34,261 bases of DNA from Candidatus Gastranaerophilales bacterium (lineage in GTDB: Bacteria > Cyanobacteriota > Vampirovibrionia > Gastranaerophilales > Gastranaerophilaceae), in contig CALUVO010000015.1 of assembly GCA_944324245.1 (NCBI GenBank), positions 1 to 34,261 on the forward strand, read 5' to 3'. The position numbers were made by a program, and so were the translations under genes. Shown piece by piece: positions 24,786 to 32,654 of the stretch. The notes below the pieces were generated by a model. It saw only the letters and a program-made list of their open reading frames with translations. It was not told the DNA's origin and made no database searches. Position 1 is the stretch's first letter. Each line of letters begins with the position of its first letter.

Positions 24786-26627
24786 ATGAAAAATAAAACT
24801 CCAGAATTTATTAATAATATACCTGATGAGTGTCTGAAACTGAGTTTCAGACACTCTATGGAATTATTGCAAAACATCATCGGCAAGGAAAAACTGGAAG
24901 CTGCAAAAAAATTCAAAATCCCTTCTCCGGTAAAAAACAAAACAAACACAGACTGGGCACAAACAATCAAAATAATCGGAATAAATCCGAGAATTACAAA
25001 GACCTACTGGGGTATTGTTAAATATGCAATGACTTTTCCCGAAAACGGCATACATCTTATGCCGTTATTTGAAACAGGAGACGGAAGTTTGTATGTACAA
25101 AACTCGTGGGATTTAAATGATGAATTTCTGGACAAAGACCTTTCTAACTACGGTTTTAAAACAGCAAAAGAGCAGCTCAAGTTTGTTGTAAATATTCTGC
25201 ATGCACTTGGTAAAGTTGTAGGGTTTGATGCACTGCCGCATGTTGATAATTTTTCACAAATTGTTATTTTAAATCCAGCGTGTTTTGAGTGGATAAAACT
25301 TACGCCGGACAGAAAATCTCAGGATTTTACGGTTGAAACAGAAGCTCTTGGCAGCGAAATCGAAAAACTTTTAATTAATAAACTAAATTTGTCTCAGGAT
25401 TTTTTCTGCTTGAGCGAAGAAAAAAGAAAAAATATTCTTTTCACTGATAAAAATACAAATTTTCAAACACGTATGCAAATAAGAAAAATCATACGTGATG
25501 CAGGATATGAGCCTATTCCTGTTGTAGAACACTCACCATCCAGACCTGTTGTTTTTGACAGAGAGGAATATGCGCAAAACGGTGAAAGCTGGGCTGTTTT
25601 TAAAGTGGAAGGAAAATCCGAATTTGCAAAAATCATCGGTTCAAATACGCCTTACAAATTCTACAAATCAAAAGACGGATATCCCGTAAAAAATACTTTT
25701 GATAAAAAAGTACTGGATTATTTTACTGAGCGAATATTTGATTTTCAAAAGGAATATGATTTTGACTTTTTGAGAGCGGATATGGCTCACAATCAGACAT
25801 CTCAAAGCCATAATGAAGAAAAAGACATGAAATGTCCCGAGATGTGGGCAATTTTAAAAGACAGAATACATAATATAAAGCCGTATTTTGCAACTTTTGC
25901 CGAAGCCTTCTGGGGCAATTATTACATATCCGGTATGCAGGATATGTTGAATAAAAAGTTTGATATTGTTCTTGGAGAAAACAATTTTTTGTATATGAAT
26001 GAAGATTTTGTTTCAAGTACGAAAAAGTTTTTTACTGACTACAGAAAAAAATACAGAATTTTCCCCTGTATGACCGTTTTTACAAATGACGGTGATTTGC
26101 CTGTTCATGATAATCTTTATAAGTCAGAAGAAGCAAATGAATGCCGTTATTTTGCCTCGATGTTTTTAAATCTTCCCTCTTACACTGGAATAGGCTTTGA
26201 AACAAGAGCGCTTGAGCCGGATAAGGATTGTATGTATTCAAACCAATATGTAAAAAAACAGGAAAAAGAATTTTTATTCGGACAGAATAAAGATTTGTTT
26301 GCTGCTGTCTGCGATATGAGAGAATTATATTTTAACATTAAAGAAATAATAGAATCCAAAAAACTTATACTCATACCTGCAAATGATAAAAAATCTCTGT
26401 GCTGGTATTATGAAATAGAAAACAGCCAGAAACTTCTGTTTGCACTCAATCTAAATACTGATAAAAACTGCATAGAAACAGATATAAAAGATGTACAGAC
26501 AGCGGAATTAATCTATACAAACTCGAGATATTCAGACATACAGGCAGATTTTTCTCAAACTTCCGATTTTAAAATAAACAATATTTATATTGGCGAGTGT
26601 GTTGTATACAATATTAACGGCGACTAA
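24786..26627 (+). CDS. Divergent GH13 (alpha-amylase family) protein
   Basis: This 613-residue protein has the order of a GH13 barrel: NSWDLNDEFLD near 106-116, region I VVGFDALPHVDN (Asp148), region II DFLRADMAH with Arg330 and the nucleophile Asp332, region III TFAEAFWG with the acid Glu373, region IV FTNDGD (Asp435), and a C-terminal all-beta domain. The usual DxxxxNH of region I has become DALPHVDN, so substrate preference may be unusual. There is no signal peptide, so it would be cytosolic. It starts 5 bp after P2 with no ribosome binding site, and codons 15-24 form a perfect 13-bp hairpin. GH13 enzymes hydrolyse, phosphorolyse or transfer alpha-glucosyl groups; in this operon it may make or remove a glycosyl group on the modified product. 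Confidence 0.72.
   Translation: MKNKTPEFINNIPDECLKLSFRHSMELLQNIIGKEKLEAAKKFKIPSPVKNKTNTDWAQTIKIIGINPRITKTYWGIVKYAMTFPENGIHLMPLFETGDGSLYVQNSWDLNDEFLDKDLSNYGFKTAKEQLKFVVNILHALGKVVGFDALPHVDNFSQIVILNPACFEWIKLTPDRKSQDFTVETEALGSEIEKLLINKLNLSQDFFCLSEEKRKNILFTDKNTNFQTRMQIRKIIRDAGYEPIPVVEHSPSRPVVFDREEYAQNGESWAVFKVEGKSEFAKIIGSNTPYKFYKSKDGYPVKNTFDKKVLDYFTERIFDFQKEYDFDFLRADMAHNQTSQSHNEEKDMKCPEMWAILKDRIHNIKPYFATFAEAFWGNYYISGMQDMLNKKFDIVLGENNFLYMNEDFVSSTKKFFTDYRKKYRIFPCMTVFTNDGDLPVHDNLYKSEEANECRYFASMFLNLPSYTGIGFETRALEPDKDCMYSNQYVKKQEKEFLFGQNKDLFAAVCDMRELYFNIKEIIESKKLILIPANDKKSLCWYYEIENSQKLLFALNLNTDKNCIETDIKDVQTAELIYTNSRYSDIQADFSQTSDFKINNIYIGECVVYNINGD
24828..24856 (+). promoter_or_regulatory. Perfect hairpin within the start of the GH13 gene
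   Basis: GAGTGTCTGAAAC (24828-24840) and GTTTCAGACACTC (24844-24856) form a 13-bp perfect stem with loop TGA, lying 42 bp after the ATG. No U run follows, so it is not an intrinsic terminator. It could control translation, mRNA ends or stability within the operon. Confidence 0.5.
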
Positions 26628-26636
26628 GGAGAATTT

Positions 26637-27269
26637 TTGAATAAACACATTATTGACAGCATAGTCTGGGCGCACAGCGAAAGCCCTAAAGAAATTTTCG
26701 ACAGAATTTTTGACAAAAATCTGTGGTACAGTGAAGAATCAGTATCCGGCAAAGGTTCTGAAGTCAAATCAGCAAAAAATATTTTAAAAGAACTCCCTCC
26801 ACTGCTTGAAAAATACAATATAAAAACAATAATTGATGCACCTTGCGGAGATTTTAACTGGATAAAAAATCTTGATTATATTTTTGAACAATATACAGGT
26901 ATCGACATAGTAGAAAAATTAATATCTGAAAACAAAAAATATGAAAATGACACTACAAAATTCTTTAATGGAGACATTTTAGACTGCAATATGCCTTGTG
27001 CGGATATGATATTGTGCAGGGATTGCTTTATTCATCTTACTTTTGAACAGATTTTTCAGGCAATTAAAAACTTTAAACAAAGCAAATCAAAAATGATTAT
27101 GCTCACAACCTATGATATTAAAGAAAACACAGAGGTTTTGACTGGACAGTTCAGAAAAATAAACCTTCTGATTCCGCCGTTCAATTTTCCTGAGCCTTTG
27201 GCATATATAAAAGAAAATCCGGAAGAAGAGAACAAATACCTCTGTTTATGGAAGTCGGAGGATTTATGA
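26637..27269 (+). CDS. Class I SAM-dependent methyltransferase
   Basis: This 210-residue protein has a Rossmann-fold methyltransferase core: motif I IIDAPCGDFNW (65-75), the acidic end of strand 2 at YTGIDIVEKLI, and ADMILCRDCFIHLT as the motif IV/post-IV region. The N-terminal 50 residues (SGKGSEVKSAKNIL) resemble the entry helix of small-molecule and sugar methyltransferases. It uses TTG as start, 5 bases after AAGGAG. It lies 9 bp after the GH13 gene and overlaps the next gene by 4 bp (ATGA), so it belongs to the same operon. The acceptor could be a sugar or a side chain of a P protein. Confidence 0.82.
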   Translation: MNKHIIDSIVWAHSESPKEIFDRIFDKNLWYSEESVSGKGSEVKSAKNILKELPPLLEKYNIKTIIDAPCGDFNWIKNLDYIFEQYTGIDIVEKLISENKKYENDTTKFFNGDILDCNMPCADMILCRDCFIHLTFEQIFQAIKNFKQSKSKMIMLTTYDIKENTEVLTGQFRKINLLIPPFNFPEPLAYIKENPEEENKYLCLWKSEDL

Positions 27270-28156
27270 TAGAGCTTCCTTTTACACTTACTATTGATTT
27301 TATTACAAGTAAAGAAAAACATTTTAATAAAGATGCCTTTTGCAAACTTTTATCTGAAATGCAAGAAATAAAACCTTCTCCGGTCTTAAAGATATATGCA
27401 CACAGTACGGGGTTTTATGAAAAAATATCTGAATTGACAAATAATGCAAATATAAATGTAATTTTTTATTTTTACTACAACGAAAATTTAAACAATCTGC
27501 CTGATAAAAGCAATGTAAATTTGATTTTTGCATTAAATACGCCTGATTTGTACGAAAAAATCAATATTTACAAAAATAATGCATACAATCTTATCCTTGA
27601 ACCCTCTGACGGTTTTGACAAATTTGCCAAAACAGAACTTGAAAAAATAAAACACGACCATACAATAAAAAATCTTTTCCTGCAGCCATACTTAACAGAA
27701 GCGGAACTTGATAAATATTCAAAGAAGATTTTAAACAGAAAGTTTTTAACCTGTGCGGCTGCATGGCTGAACCCGGTAGTTTTTGATAACGGAGATGTAT
27801 ATTGCTGCAAATATAATAAAATCGGCAATATAAAACAAAATACACTGCTTGATCTGTGGAATAACGATATCTCAAACAGATTCAGAGAAAATATAACAGA
27901 TAAAAAGAATTTAAAAAATTGTGTCTCCTGTTTAAAAAAATACTATGACAATTTTTTAATTGTTGATAATGCAGAGCTTAATTATAAGGGATGTAAATAT
28001 AAATTTTCCTCATCATTGAATTATGTTATTTCTGCACCAAAGATTGCCATCACCGGCGAAAAAATCAGCAACACAGAATATAAAGTCCTGCCTGTTCCTG
28101 TTTTTAGCGGTGATGATTTATCTTCTCTTGATAATGTATTGCTTCTGCTGGAGTAG
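27266..28156 (+). CDS. SPASM-only paralogue of the radical SAM enzyme (cluster motif lost)
   Basis: This 296-residue protein aligns with the 22971 enzyme at both ends. The start ELPFTLTIDFITS matches LPFVMEFVVYLTN, but the CxxxCxxC loop is absent and the barrel is shorter, with no GGEP. The SPASM part is well kept: Cys163, AWLNPVV, DNGDVYCC (Cys180, Cys181), IGNI, DLWNN, Cys219 and Cys222, then the same tail (LNYKGCKYKFSSSLNY). So it probably still binds one auxiliary cluster but cannot cleave S-adenosylmethionine. I chose the ATG at 27266, 4 bases after GGAGG and overlapping the methyltransferase stop; an in-frame ATG at 27248 lacks this. It is likely a partner, carrier or regulator of the active enzyme. 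Confidence 0.78.
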   Translation: MIELPFTLTIDFITSKEKHFNKDAFCKLLSEMQEIKPSPVLKIYAHSTGFYEKISELTNNANINVIFYFYYNENLNNLPDKSNVNLIFALNTPDLYEKINIYKNNAYNLILEPSDGFDKFAKTELEKIKHDHTIKNLFLQPYLTEAELDKYSKKILNRKFLTCAAAWLNPVVFDNGDVYCCKYNKIGNIKQNTLLDLWNNDISNRFRENITDKKNLKNCVSCLKKYYDNFLIVDNAELNYKGCKYKFSSSLNYVISAPKIAITGEKISNTEYKVLPVPVFSGDDLSSLDNVLLLLE

Positions 28157-28182
28157 CATTAAACAAAACAGGATATCAGATA

Positions 28183-29673
28183 TCAACTTGCTTTTTTGAA
28201 CCTGTTATTAATCCACACACCTATAGCAGAGCCTGCGCCTATAATACCAACAGCTGCGCCGACAAGTTTATTATTGGATTTTGTATTCTTTGTATTTTGA
28301 ACTATCTGTTCTCCGACTTTTAGCACAGCTGTTTCTACTTTTTGTGCAACAGGTTCGACTTTTTCAAAAAGTTTCTTAACAAGATTCTCACCGTCAGCAA
28401 GAACGGCACCTTTGTATTCTGCAGTATCAAGACATCCTCTGTATGGTTCAAGGAATTTTTTAATTACATCAAAATACGATTTTTCTTGTTCAACAGCCTT
28501 AGCCGAATATTGTTCAATATCAGCAAGATACTTATTGAAATAATCAAAGGCTTTGGTTTTTCCTCCCTGATAATCATTCATAAGCCATTTCAGCTGAATT
28601 TTACCGAGTTCTGATTTTATAATGTTTTCAGAAGGATTAGAAAATACTTCAGCAAACATTTTTTCAGTCTTTAGAGCATTATCTCTTTGCGTAAGCTGCG
28701 CAGCGTCATTTGGAGAAATCTGCAGTTTTTCTAAAAATTCTGCCATTGGTTTATGATAATATTCAGCTTTTGTTTTTAGATAATCCGTTAAAAATTCTTT
28801 TGGTTTTTCAGCTTTGTTATGAGCCAGATAATCATATATTAAACGGTATTCAAAATTTGCTGCGTTAGACCTTATTTTTAAATAAGGATTATCAGAATAT
28901 CCAATTATATGTGATTTCGGACTGTTATTATAAAATGTAGCAATAAATTTTCCCTCAAGCGGTGAATTGTGCATGTTTTTAACATAGGAATTTATAATAT
29001 CCAAATCTCTGATTGCATCAGAAGACGCATACCTGCCGGAGTTTGTCAAAAGTTGATATGCCCCAAAATCAATAAATTTTACCTTATCTTGATTTTGTAA
29101 AATTATATTCCCGCTTTGCAAATCACTGTGAGCAATACCGTTTATATCCAGAATAAATGATTTTTTTAAAATATCGGCCATCTGTTTGTTATTAATAGCG
29201 GAGTCAAAAGGATGTTTGCCGTCAATGTATTCCGTAACAAGATAATATTTTTTGTCTTTTTCAATTAAATCAACCGGTTTTGTTGCAATCTCAGGGTCAA
29301 TATCTTTTATTACGTTTAGAATATAATTCTCTCTCAAATTATTTATTCCGTCAAAATCAGCAAATGGGGAGTTTTTATCCATAGGGTTTATTGCTTTTAT
29401 CCCGTAATTCTCTCCTAATCTGAAAAATTCTCCCTGAAAACCTCTTTTATTATAAGCAACTTTTTGTTGAATAATATCATCTATAAAATGTTCCGCCTCC
29501 TGTTTGTTATATTCGGAACTGCCGAATGATATTTTTTTTGATTTTACAAAAACATCCCCCGTATTTTTAAGTTTTGGATAAGTGTTTGAAGTATAAGCAG
29601 AATGTTTTTTTGTGCTAAAGACAGGATATGCACTATAAGCATGCCTGTTAGATGTTGAAAGAGCAGTAATCAC
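28183..29673 (-). CDS. Protein-kinase-like protein with C-terminal membrane anchor
   Basis: This 496-residue protein has a kinase-fold domain at about 65-300: YGIKAI with the ATP-binding Lys93, the catalytic loop IAHSDLQSGNI (His182, Asp184, Asn189; Ser in place of the usual Arg, so not HRD), and the metal-binding FIDFGAY (Asp202). A helical region follows, and near the end a single membrane segment KLVGAAVGIIGAGSAIGVWI followed by NNRFKKAS, a tail-anchor arrangement. The N-terminus is Ser/Tyr/Lys-rich and holds ISFGSS (48-53), the shared motif. The GTG at 29673 is preferred: GGAGG lies 5 bases before it, while the ATG at 29685 overlaps that site. It is divergent from the HAD gene; the substrate may be a protein or a small molecule. 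Confidence 0.75.
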   Translation of the reverse strand: MITALSTSNRHAYSAYPVFSTKKHSAYTSNTYPKLKNTGDVFVKSKKISFGSSEYNKQEAEHFIDDIIQQKVAYNKRGFQGEFFRLGENYGIKAINPMDKNSPFADFDGINNLRENYILNVIKDIDPEIATKPVDLIEKDKKYYLVTEYIDGKHPFDSAINNKQMADILKKSFILDINGIAHSDLQSGNIILQNQDKVKFIDFGAYQLLTNSGRYASSDAIRDLDIINSYVKNMHNSPLEGKFIATFYNNSPKSHIIGYSDNPYLKIRSNAANFEYRLIYDYLAHNKAEKPKEFLTDYLKTKAEYYHKPMAEFLEKLQISPNDAAQLTQRDNALKTEKMFAEVFSNPSENIIKSELGKIQLKWLMNDYQGGKTKAFDYFNKYLADIEQYSAKAVEQEKSYFDVIKKFLEPYRGCLDTAEYKGAVLADGENLVKKLFEKVEPVAQKVETAVLKVGEQIVQNTKNTKSNNKLVGAAVGIIGAGSAIGVWINNRFKKAS

Positions 29674-29818
29674 AATAACCTCCATTAGTTTTTAATCATT
29701 ATATTATATTTTTAAAAAAATGTATATTACTCTTGTAACGTTTTGTAAAATAAGAAATGAAATTTCTTTTTATTTTTATTGTTTTTTTATACAATTCACT
29801 TATTAGATTGAGGTAACT

Positions 29819-31102
29819 GTGTCCATAATGCCTATTACAAATATACAATCTCCCCACTATACTCCATATAAAGTTTCTTTTAAAGCAGGAAAGACTTATG
29901 TTTTTGCTGATTTTGACAGAACATATACACCATATTCGCATAAAGATATGTGCGAAAATGATGTATTTGTAAATAATCAAAATAAGAGAAATGAATTTAA
30001 TAACTATTTTAACCGCTTCAAAAAACTTAAAGATGCTGCAAAAGATAAATTTTTCTTAACAATTACAACAGGCAGAAATGCTGCAGAGTATATTTTTGTT
30101 GAAAATGCATTAAGAGAACAGCATCTTAATTACTATTCTCCAGATGGTTTAATCACACGTGACGGTGCTGACAGATTTGTAAAAGAAAACCAAAGCTGGA
30201 TAAAAGACGGACAAAAAACTAAAGATGTTCAAGCTCTGGCAAAAAACTGGAACGGACAAACAATCAAAGAGGCGATAAAGAATATTGTTTTAAAAAATTC
30301 AAAACACACATTTATTCTGGATGCTCCTATAAACAGAACAAAATGGGACTATCCCGGGGTTTCAATGCAGGATGAACTGGAAAAGTTTAATCCTTATAAT
30401 ATAAAAAATTATGCATCTTTCAATCAAGATGAAGACAACATTATAGAAATTGCTTTTTCTAACAAAGTGCCGGCAGATAAACTAAAAGTTTTGATAAACA
30501 ATTATTTGAAAGAAAAAAATGTTGCTTCGGTAATATTGCATTACCCGAAAGACAACAATGCATATTTCCCTCAATATGACAACGGTACTGTATACTATGA
30601 ACCTGGAAACAGAATGATTATTAAGCCAAAAATCGGTGATAAAGAGATTAACAAACTTTATGATGTAAAAGAAGCAGTCAAAAATGTTGTTAATAATGAC
30701 ACAAATGACCTTGTAATAGCTGCAGGCGATGAAATTAATGATGAGGAAATGTTAAATCCGTTAAATTATATAGATATTTTAGGAGTAACACCGGACAGAA
30801 GCAAACCAGTTAATTACATTCTTGAGAATCGGGATGTACTGGATGCCATATACAAGCTTCCGTTGAGGTTCATAATCGTCGGTAACAGTCCGAATCTGGA
30901 ACACTTAAGAGAAATGGACAGAATATTAAAATCAAAAGGCATAGACAGAATTACCTGCATAAACAGTCCTGATGACCCACAAAATAATCTGTGTAATGCA
31001 ATAGAAAAAAACATGTATAAATATGCGGATCAGAATGATGAATTTTCCTATTATATGGGAATGGATTTATTTAAACATTTGCTAAATACAACAAACCTTT
31101 AA
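29819..31102 (+). CDS. HAD-IIB phosphatase (sucrose-phosphatase-like) with C-terminal extension
   Basis: This 427-residue protein has the HAD motif I FADFDRTYTP with Asp31 and Asp33, motif II TITTGRN near 80-86, a cap domain, and motif III/IV AAGDEINDEEM near 301-311. This order fits the Cof/sucrose-phosphatase (IIB) group that acts on sugar phosphates. Residues about 340-427 are extra and unrecognised. The leader holds YKVSFKAGK, with the shared motif at 19-24 directly before the catalytic domain. It starts with GTG, 5 bases after GAGG; an ATG three codons on is too far from it. It is followed by P3 after 26 bp in the same direction, so phosphatase and P3/P4 look like one transcript. Confidence 0.82.
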   Translation: MSIMPITNIQSPHYTPYKVSFKAGKTYVFADFDRTYTPYSHKDMCENDVFVNNQNKRNEFNNYFNRFKKLKDAAKDKFFLTITTGRNAAEYIFVENALREQHLNYYSPDGLITRDGADRFVKENQSWIKDGQKTKDVQALAKNWNGQTIKEAIKNIVLKNSKHTFILDAPINRTKWDYPGVSMQDELEKFNPYNIKNYASFNQDEDNIIEIAFSNKVPADKLKVLINNYLKEKNVASVILHYPKDNNAYFPQYDNGTVYYEPGNRMIIKPKIGDKEINKLYDVKEAVKNVVNNDTNDLVIAAGDEINDEEMLNPLNYIDILGVTPDRSKPVNYILENRDVLDAIYKLPLRFIIVGNSPNLEHLREMDRILKSKGIDRITCINSPDDPQNNLCNAIEKNMYKYADQNDEFSYYMGMDLFKHLLNTTNL

Positions 31103-31128
31103 TTAAAAAAATATGAAAAGAGGCATAT

Positions 31129-32625
31129 ATGAAAATTCAAGCTGTATCTAATCAAAATTCAATAAATCGCAAAAGACAAAATAGCCAAATAAATAAAAAC
31201 TTAACTGGTTTTAAAGGTGTGCAGACGGCTGTACAAACTCCTATTGATAGCCCCAAAGCAGCAGAAGCAATAAAAAGCAGTTTTTTAAGTAACGTATCTT
31301 TTAAAGGTCATAAGGAAGAATTTTCTCAAATACCACGATATTCAAGCGGGTACTCTTTAAATGGACAAAATTATATTAGCGGTACATCCGGTGCTGTTCA
31401 TATGAGACTCAGTGACCCAAGGAAAAATTTAACTACTCATAATATAAACGTTGAAAGGTGGAGCTGGGACTATAATCATGATGAGCAGGATAGTGCTAAT
31501 CAAAGTCTTATAAGAAATTCATCTTCTTTTTATCCCAATTCTTCTATAGAAAATACAGCAAAATATCGTACTGGCTACAAGACAGATCGTGTATATTTTG
31601 CGGATCCGGAAGAAGTAGTGCCTGCAGGAACAAAAAAAGATTTCGATTATATTGTATATGACAATCGCCCTGTTTACCCCAAACTAGAAGATGTTAGAAG
31701 CAATTATTTTGACTTTGATTATATACCATCATACTATTGGGAGTACAAAGATTCCGCAAGAGACTACGGACAGTATTTTAAAACGATTGCGGAATATTAC
31801 TATCGTCTTGAAGCTGCAGACAGGAGAGAACTTGAAAAGTTGCAAAAAGAAAAAGCTGATTTGGAAGGTAAATATCAAAAAGCATTACAATACAAACAAG
31901 AATATGAAAACAAACAAAATGAATTTCCATGGCATAATCCTTCTATAGATCAGGACAAAGAAAAAGCTGATTATTTTTATTATCTTAATGAAAACAGATA
32001 CAATGATTTATCTCAAAAAATCGGCTATTACACAGATCGTATAAATTTTTCAAAAAAAGAAGAACAAAAAGCAATTCAGGCTTTTAGAATCTTTGATGAA
32101 GTAGGTCTGATGTTTATGGACAGAGATAACAAAAGAAAACAGGCAACAGATGCGCTTCGTACAATTGAATATGATACAGATAAAATAAAAGAATACGATA
32201 AACAGCTTGAGATGTATTATCCGCAAAGAGAAGAAATTCAAGAACAAATAAAAGTTGCAAAAGAATGGAAAGCTTTTAACGACAAAAAAGCAAATTCTCC
32301 GGCCAAGGACTATAATGCTGAATCTGATTATTATGCAAGAAGAGACAAAGTAGAAGAAGAAAAGAAAGATAAAGAATATGCTAAAAATGAAAGTGACAAT
32401 TTAGCTAAAAAAATTGCTATCTGGGAGGTTAAACTGACAAAACTTAATATGCAAATTTCCAAGCTGGAAGAATATAAAGAAGTCTCGAAAAACAGTATAA
32501 AAAAAGCACAAGAACGTATACCTGTACTTGAAGCAGAGATAAAAAACAAATCTGACGAAATAAAAAGTTATTATCCAAAAATGGAAGAATTCTACAAAAA
32601 CAACGTAGAAGACTGGCAGTATTAA
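31129..32625 (+). CDS. P3: long coiled-coil member of the P1-P4 family
   Basis: Residues 1-200 of this 498-residue protein are the family core: MKIQAVSN, LTGFKG (25-30), KAAEAIKSSFLSNVSFKG (43-60), GTSG near 84-87, SLIRNSSSFYPNSS, YFADPEE near 156-162 and YIVYDNRPVYPK. Residues about 225-490 are Lys/Glu-rich coiled coil with AFRIFDEVGLMFMDRD in the middle. There are no membrane segments, Cys residues or catalytic motifs. AGAGG precedes the ATG. It is followed by P4 after 29 bp; the two are similar throughout and share an identical C-terminal block. A long helical rod on the core suggests a structural or scaffold role, possibly on the cell surface or in an assembly. Confidence 0.75.
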   Translation: MKIQAVSNQNSINRKRQNSQINKNLTGFKGVQTAVQTPIDSPKAAEAIKSSFLSNVSFKGHKEEFSQIPRYSSGYSLNGQNYISGTSGAVHMRLSDPRKNLTTHNINVERWSWDYNHDEQDSANQSLIRNSSSFYPNSSIENTAKYRTGYKTDRVYFADPEEVVPAGTKKDFDYIVYDNRPVYPKLEDVRSNYFDFDYIPSYYWEYKDSARDYGQYFKTIAEYYYRLEAADRRELEKLQKEKADLEGKYQKALQYKQEYENKQNEFPWHNPSIDQDKEKADYFYYLNENRYNDLSQKIGYYTDRINFSKKEEQKAIQAFRIFDEVGLMFMDRDNKRKQATDALRTIEYDTDKIKEYDKQLEMYYPQREEIQEQIKVAKEWKAFNDKKANSPAKDYNAESDYYARRDKVEEEKKDKEYAKNESDNLAKKIAIWEVKLTKLNMQISKLEEYKEVSKNSIKKAQERIPVLEAEIKNKSDEIKSYYPKMEEFYKNNVEDWQY

Positions 32626-32654
32626 AATACCCAAAATAAAGAAGAGAGGATTGC

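Noticed and set aside
24828..24856. Hairpin in the GH13 gene as an intrinsic terminator
   Set aside because: There is no T run after the stem, and it lies inside an intact reading frame.
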